From Pseudomonadota bacterium (lineage in GTDB: Bacteria; Pseudomonadota; Gammaproteobacteria; Burkholderiales; Thiobacillaceae), in contig JAJXTE010000011.1 of the NCBI GenBank assembly GCA_021784115.1, positions 1 to 37,904 on the forward strand: DNA of 37,904 nucleotides, given 5' to 3'. Each line of letters opens with the position of its first letter. Within the stretch, counting starts at the first letter, position 1. The notes beneath the pieces were generated by a model. The model searched no databases. It was not told the DNA's origin and saw only the letters and a program-made list of their open reading frames with translations. The translations under genes were made by a program, and so were the position numbers. This document shows positions 36,945-37,904 of the stretch, in pieces.

Positions 36945-37904
36945 TCAGGTAAACGAATCGGCGACGATGTTCTGGTACCAGCCGTCGGCGTCTCGCGCTT
37001 CCTTCGCCCGATACGCCGCAGGTGTCTTCAAGGGGCTCACGCCGAGGGCGCCGGGCAGAGGGGCGATGCTGTCGGCCGCACGGCCGTAGACGCCGGCGAC
37101 GGACAGGCCGTGGGTCGGGCTGGCCAGGGCGTAGCAGGCGTTGACGAAGGAGGGGTCGCCGACCGGCCGTCCGGCCAGCAGACTGGCGATGGCGGCGGCG
37201 CAGACCTTGGCTTCGGAATTGGCGGCTGCGGCCGATTTGGGCAGCAGCCCGGCAATCGCGCTGTCGCCGATGACGTGAATGCCCTTCTGGCGGGTCGACT
37301 CGAAGCTGCCCGGATCAACCGGACACCAGCCGGTTTCATCGGTCAGGCCGGCCTTGTCGGCAATGTCGCCGGCTTTTTCCGGAGGAATCACGTTGATCAC
37401 GCTGCCACGGTGCCGCCCGGTGCCGGTGAAGACGGTCAGGCTCTGCGCGTCCACTTTGACGACCTTGCCGTCCTTGGAACCGGGTACCCATTCGATCATG
37501 TTCGGATAGAGGGTCTGCCAGGCTTCCATGAATCCTGCCTGGACAGCGAAGCTCTCGTTCGCGTCGAGGATCAGCACCTTGGACTTCGGCTTGTTCCGCT
37601 TGAGGTAGTAGGCAATGAGGCTGGCGCGCTCGTACGGGCCAGGCGGACAGCGGAAGGGCGCGGGCGGTACCGTGATGATCACGGTGCCGCCGTTGGCCAT
37701 CTGCTGCAGTTGCCGGCGCAGCAGTTCCGTCTGCGGTCCGGCCTTCCAGGCATGGGGCATGACGGTCGCCGCCTGTTCGCTGTAGCCCTCCAGGGTGGCG
37801 TCGTTGAAGTCGATGCCCGGCGCGACCACCAGCCGGTCGTAGGGCAGGGACGTGCCGTTTTCCAGCGCGACGGTTCTCGCTGCCGGGTCGATGGACACCG
37901 CGTT
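36945..37904 (-). CDS. fccB: Flavocytochrome c sulfide dehydrogenase flavoprotein (FccB/SoxF type), N terminus outside window
   Basis: 319 residues are visible, open to the window edge. FccB is a periplasmic FAD protein that oxidises sulfide and passes electrons to its cytochrome subunit. Conserved parts: [36 protein letters not shown] (one redox Cys), [43 protein letters not shown] and [18 protein letters not shown] (second redox Cys). The C terminus [12 protein letters not shown] is typical. The signal peptide and FAD-binding GxGxxG lie beyond 37904, as would any fccA. This is the main hint of sulfur oxidation here. Confidence 0.9.
   Translation of the reverse strand, partial: NAVSIDPAARTVALENGTSLPYDRLVVAPGIDFNDATLEGYSEQAATVMPHAWKAGPQTELLRRQLQQMANGGTVIITVPPAPFRCPPGPYERASLIAYYLKRNKPKSKVLILDANESFAVQAGFMEAWQTLYPNMIEWVPGSKDGKVVKVDAQSLTVFTGTGRHRGSVINVIPPEKAGDIADKAGLTDETGWCPVDPGSFESTRQKGIHVIGDSAIAGLLPKSAAAANSEAKVCAAAIASLLAGRPVGDPSFVNACYALASPTHGLSVAGVYGRAADSIAPLPGALGVSPLKTPAAYRAKEARDADGWYQNIVADSFT

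Overview
The window is GC-rich, densely coding DNA from a proteobacterium, most likely a betaproteobacterium of the Thiobacillus type. The inference rests on the suhB-trmJ-(cysE)-isc gene order, the flhF/flhG-type flagellar genes, a malic enzyme-sdhCDAB-gltA-sucAB block, and a flavocytochrome c sulfide dehydrogenase flavoprotein (FccB/SoxF type) at the right edge, which points to sulfur oxidation. No tRNA, rRNA, CRISPR array, prophage, integrase or insertion sequence was found. All assignments come from reading motifs by eye; no database search was run.

Layout. (1) 1-983, minus: suhB followed by the first 52 codons of mutS. (2) 1029-8962, plus: trmJ, cysE, then iscR-iscS-iscU-iscA-hscB-hscA-[DUF3050]-fdx-iscX, closed by a strong bidirectional terminator at 8997-9033. 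IscR-like promoter elements lie before cysE (one copy) and before iscR (two copies in tandem, 28 bp apart). A palindromic element separates iscA from hscB. (3) 9048-10469, minus: an OmpA-like outer-membrane barrel and an unrecognised four-helix membrane protein. (4) 10735-16109, plus: a tightly overlapping flagellar set flhB-flhA-flhF-flhG-like-fliA. FlhB lacks its whole cytosolic autocleavage domain, and the FlhG-like protein lacks a P-loop but keeps the FlhF-activating DQAxGLR motif. (5) 16192-26758, plus: malic enzyme, sdhCDAB, sdhE, gltA, sucA, sucB and an MlaF-like ABC ATPase. SucB has no recognisable E3-binding domain and no E3 gene is present. The ABC ATPase has Tyr at the switch-His position. 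(6) 26784-37904, all minus (transcribed right to left): partial fccB, iorA-iorB-like molybdenum hydroxylase with XdhC and MocA maturation proteins, a Cys4 zinc-ribbon protein, a DUF1772 protein, a small membrane protein, a Blc-type lipocalin, a macrodomain protein, a FUSC-family membrane protein, an alpha/beta hydrolase, a glyoxalase-fold protein, a SAM methyltransferase and an unknown Cys-containing protein.

How the parts fit. Region 2 joins cysteine supply (CysE) to Fe-S assembly (Isc), apparently under shared IscR control. Region 5 uses Fe-S and flavin enzymes to run the oxidative TCA branch, and region 6 also needs Fe-S clusters plus Moco. I do not see one clearly new multi-gene system. 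The most unusual items are domain losses in otherwise standard machines: FlhB, FlhG and SucB, together with the DUF3050 gene placed inside the isc operon.
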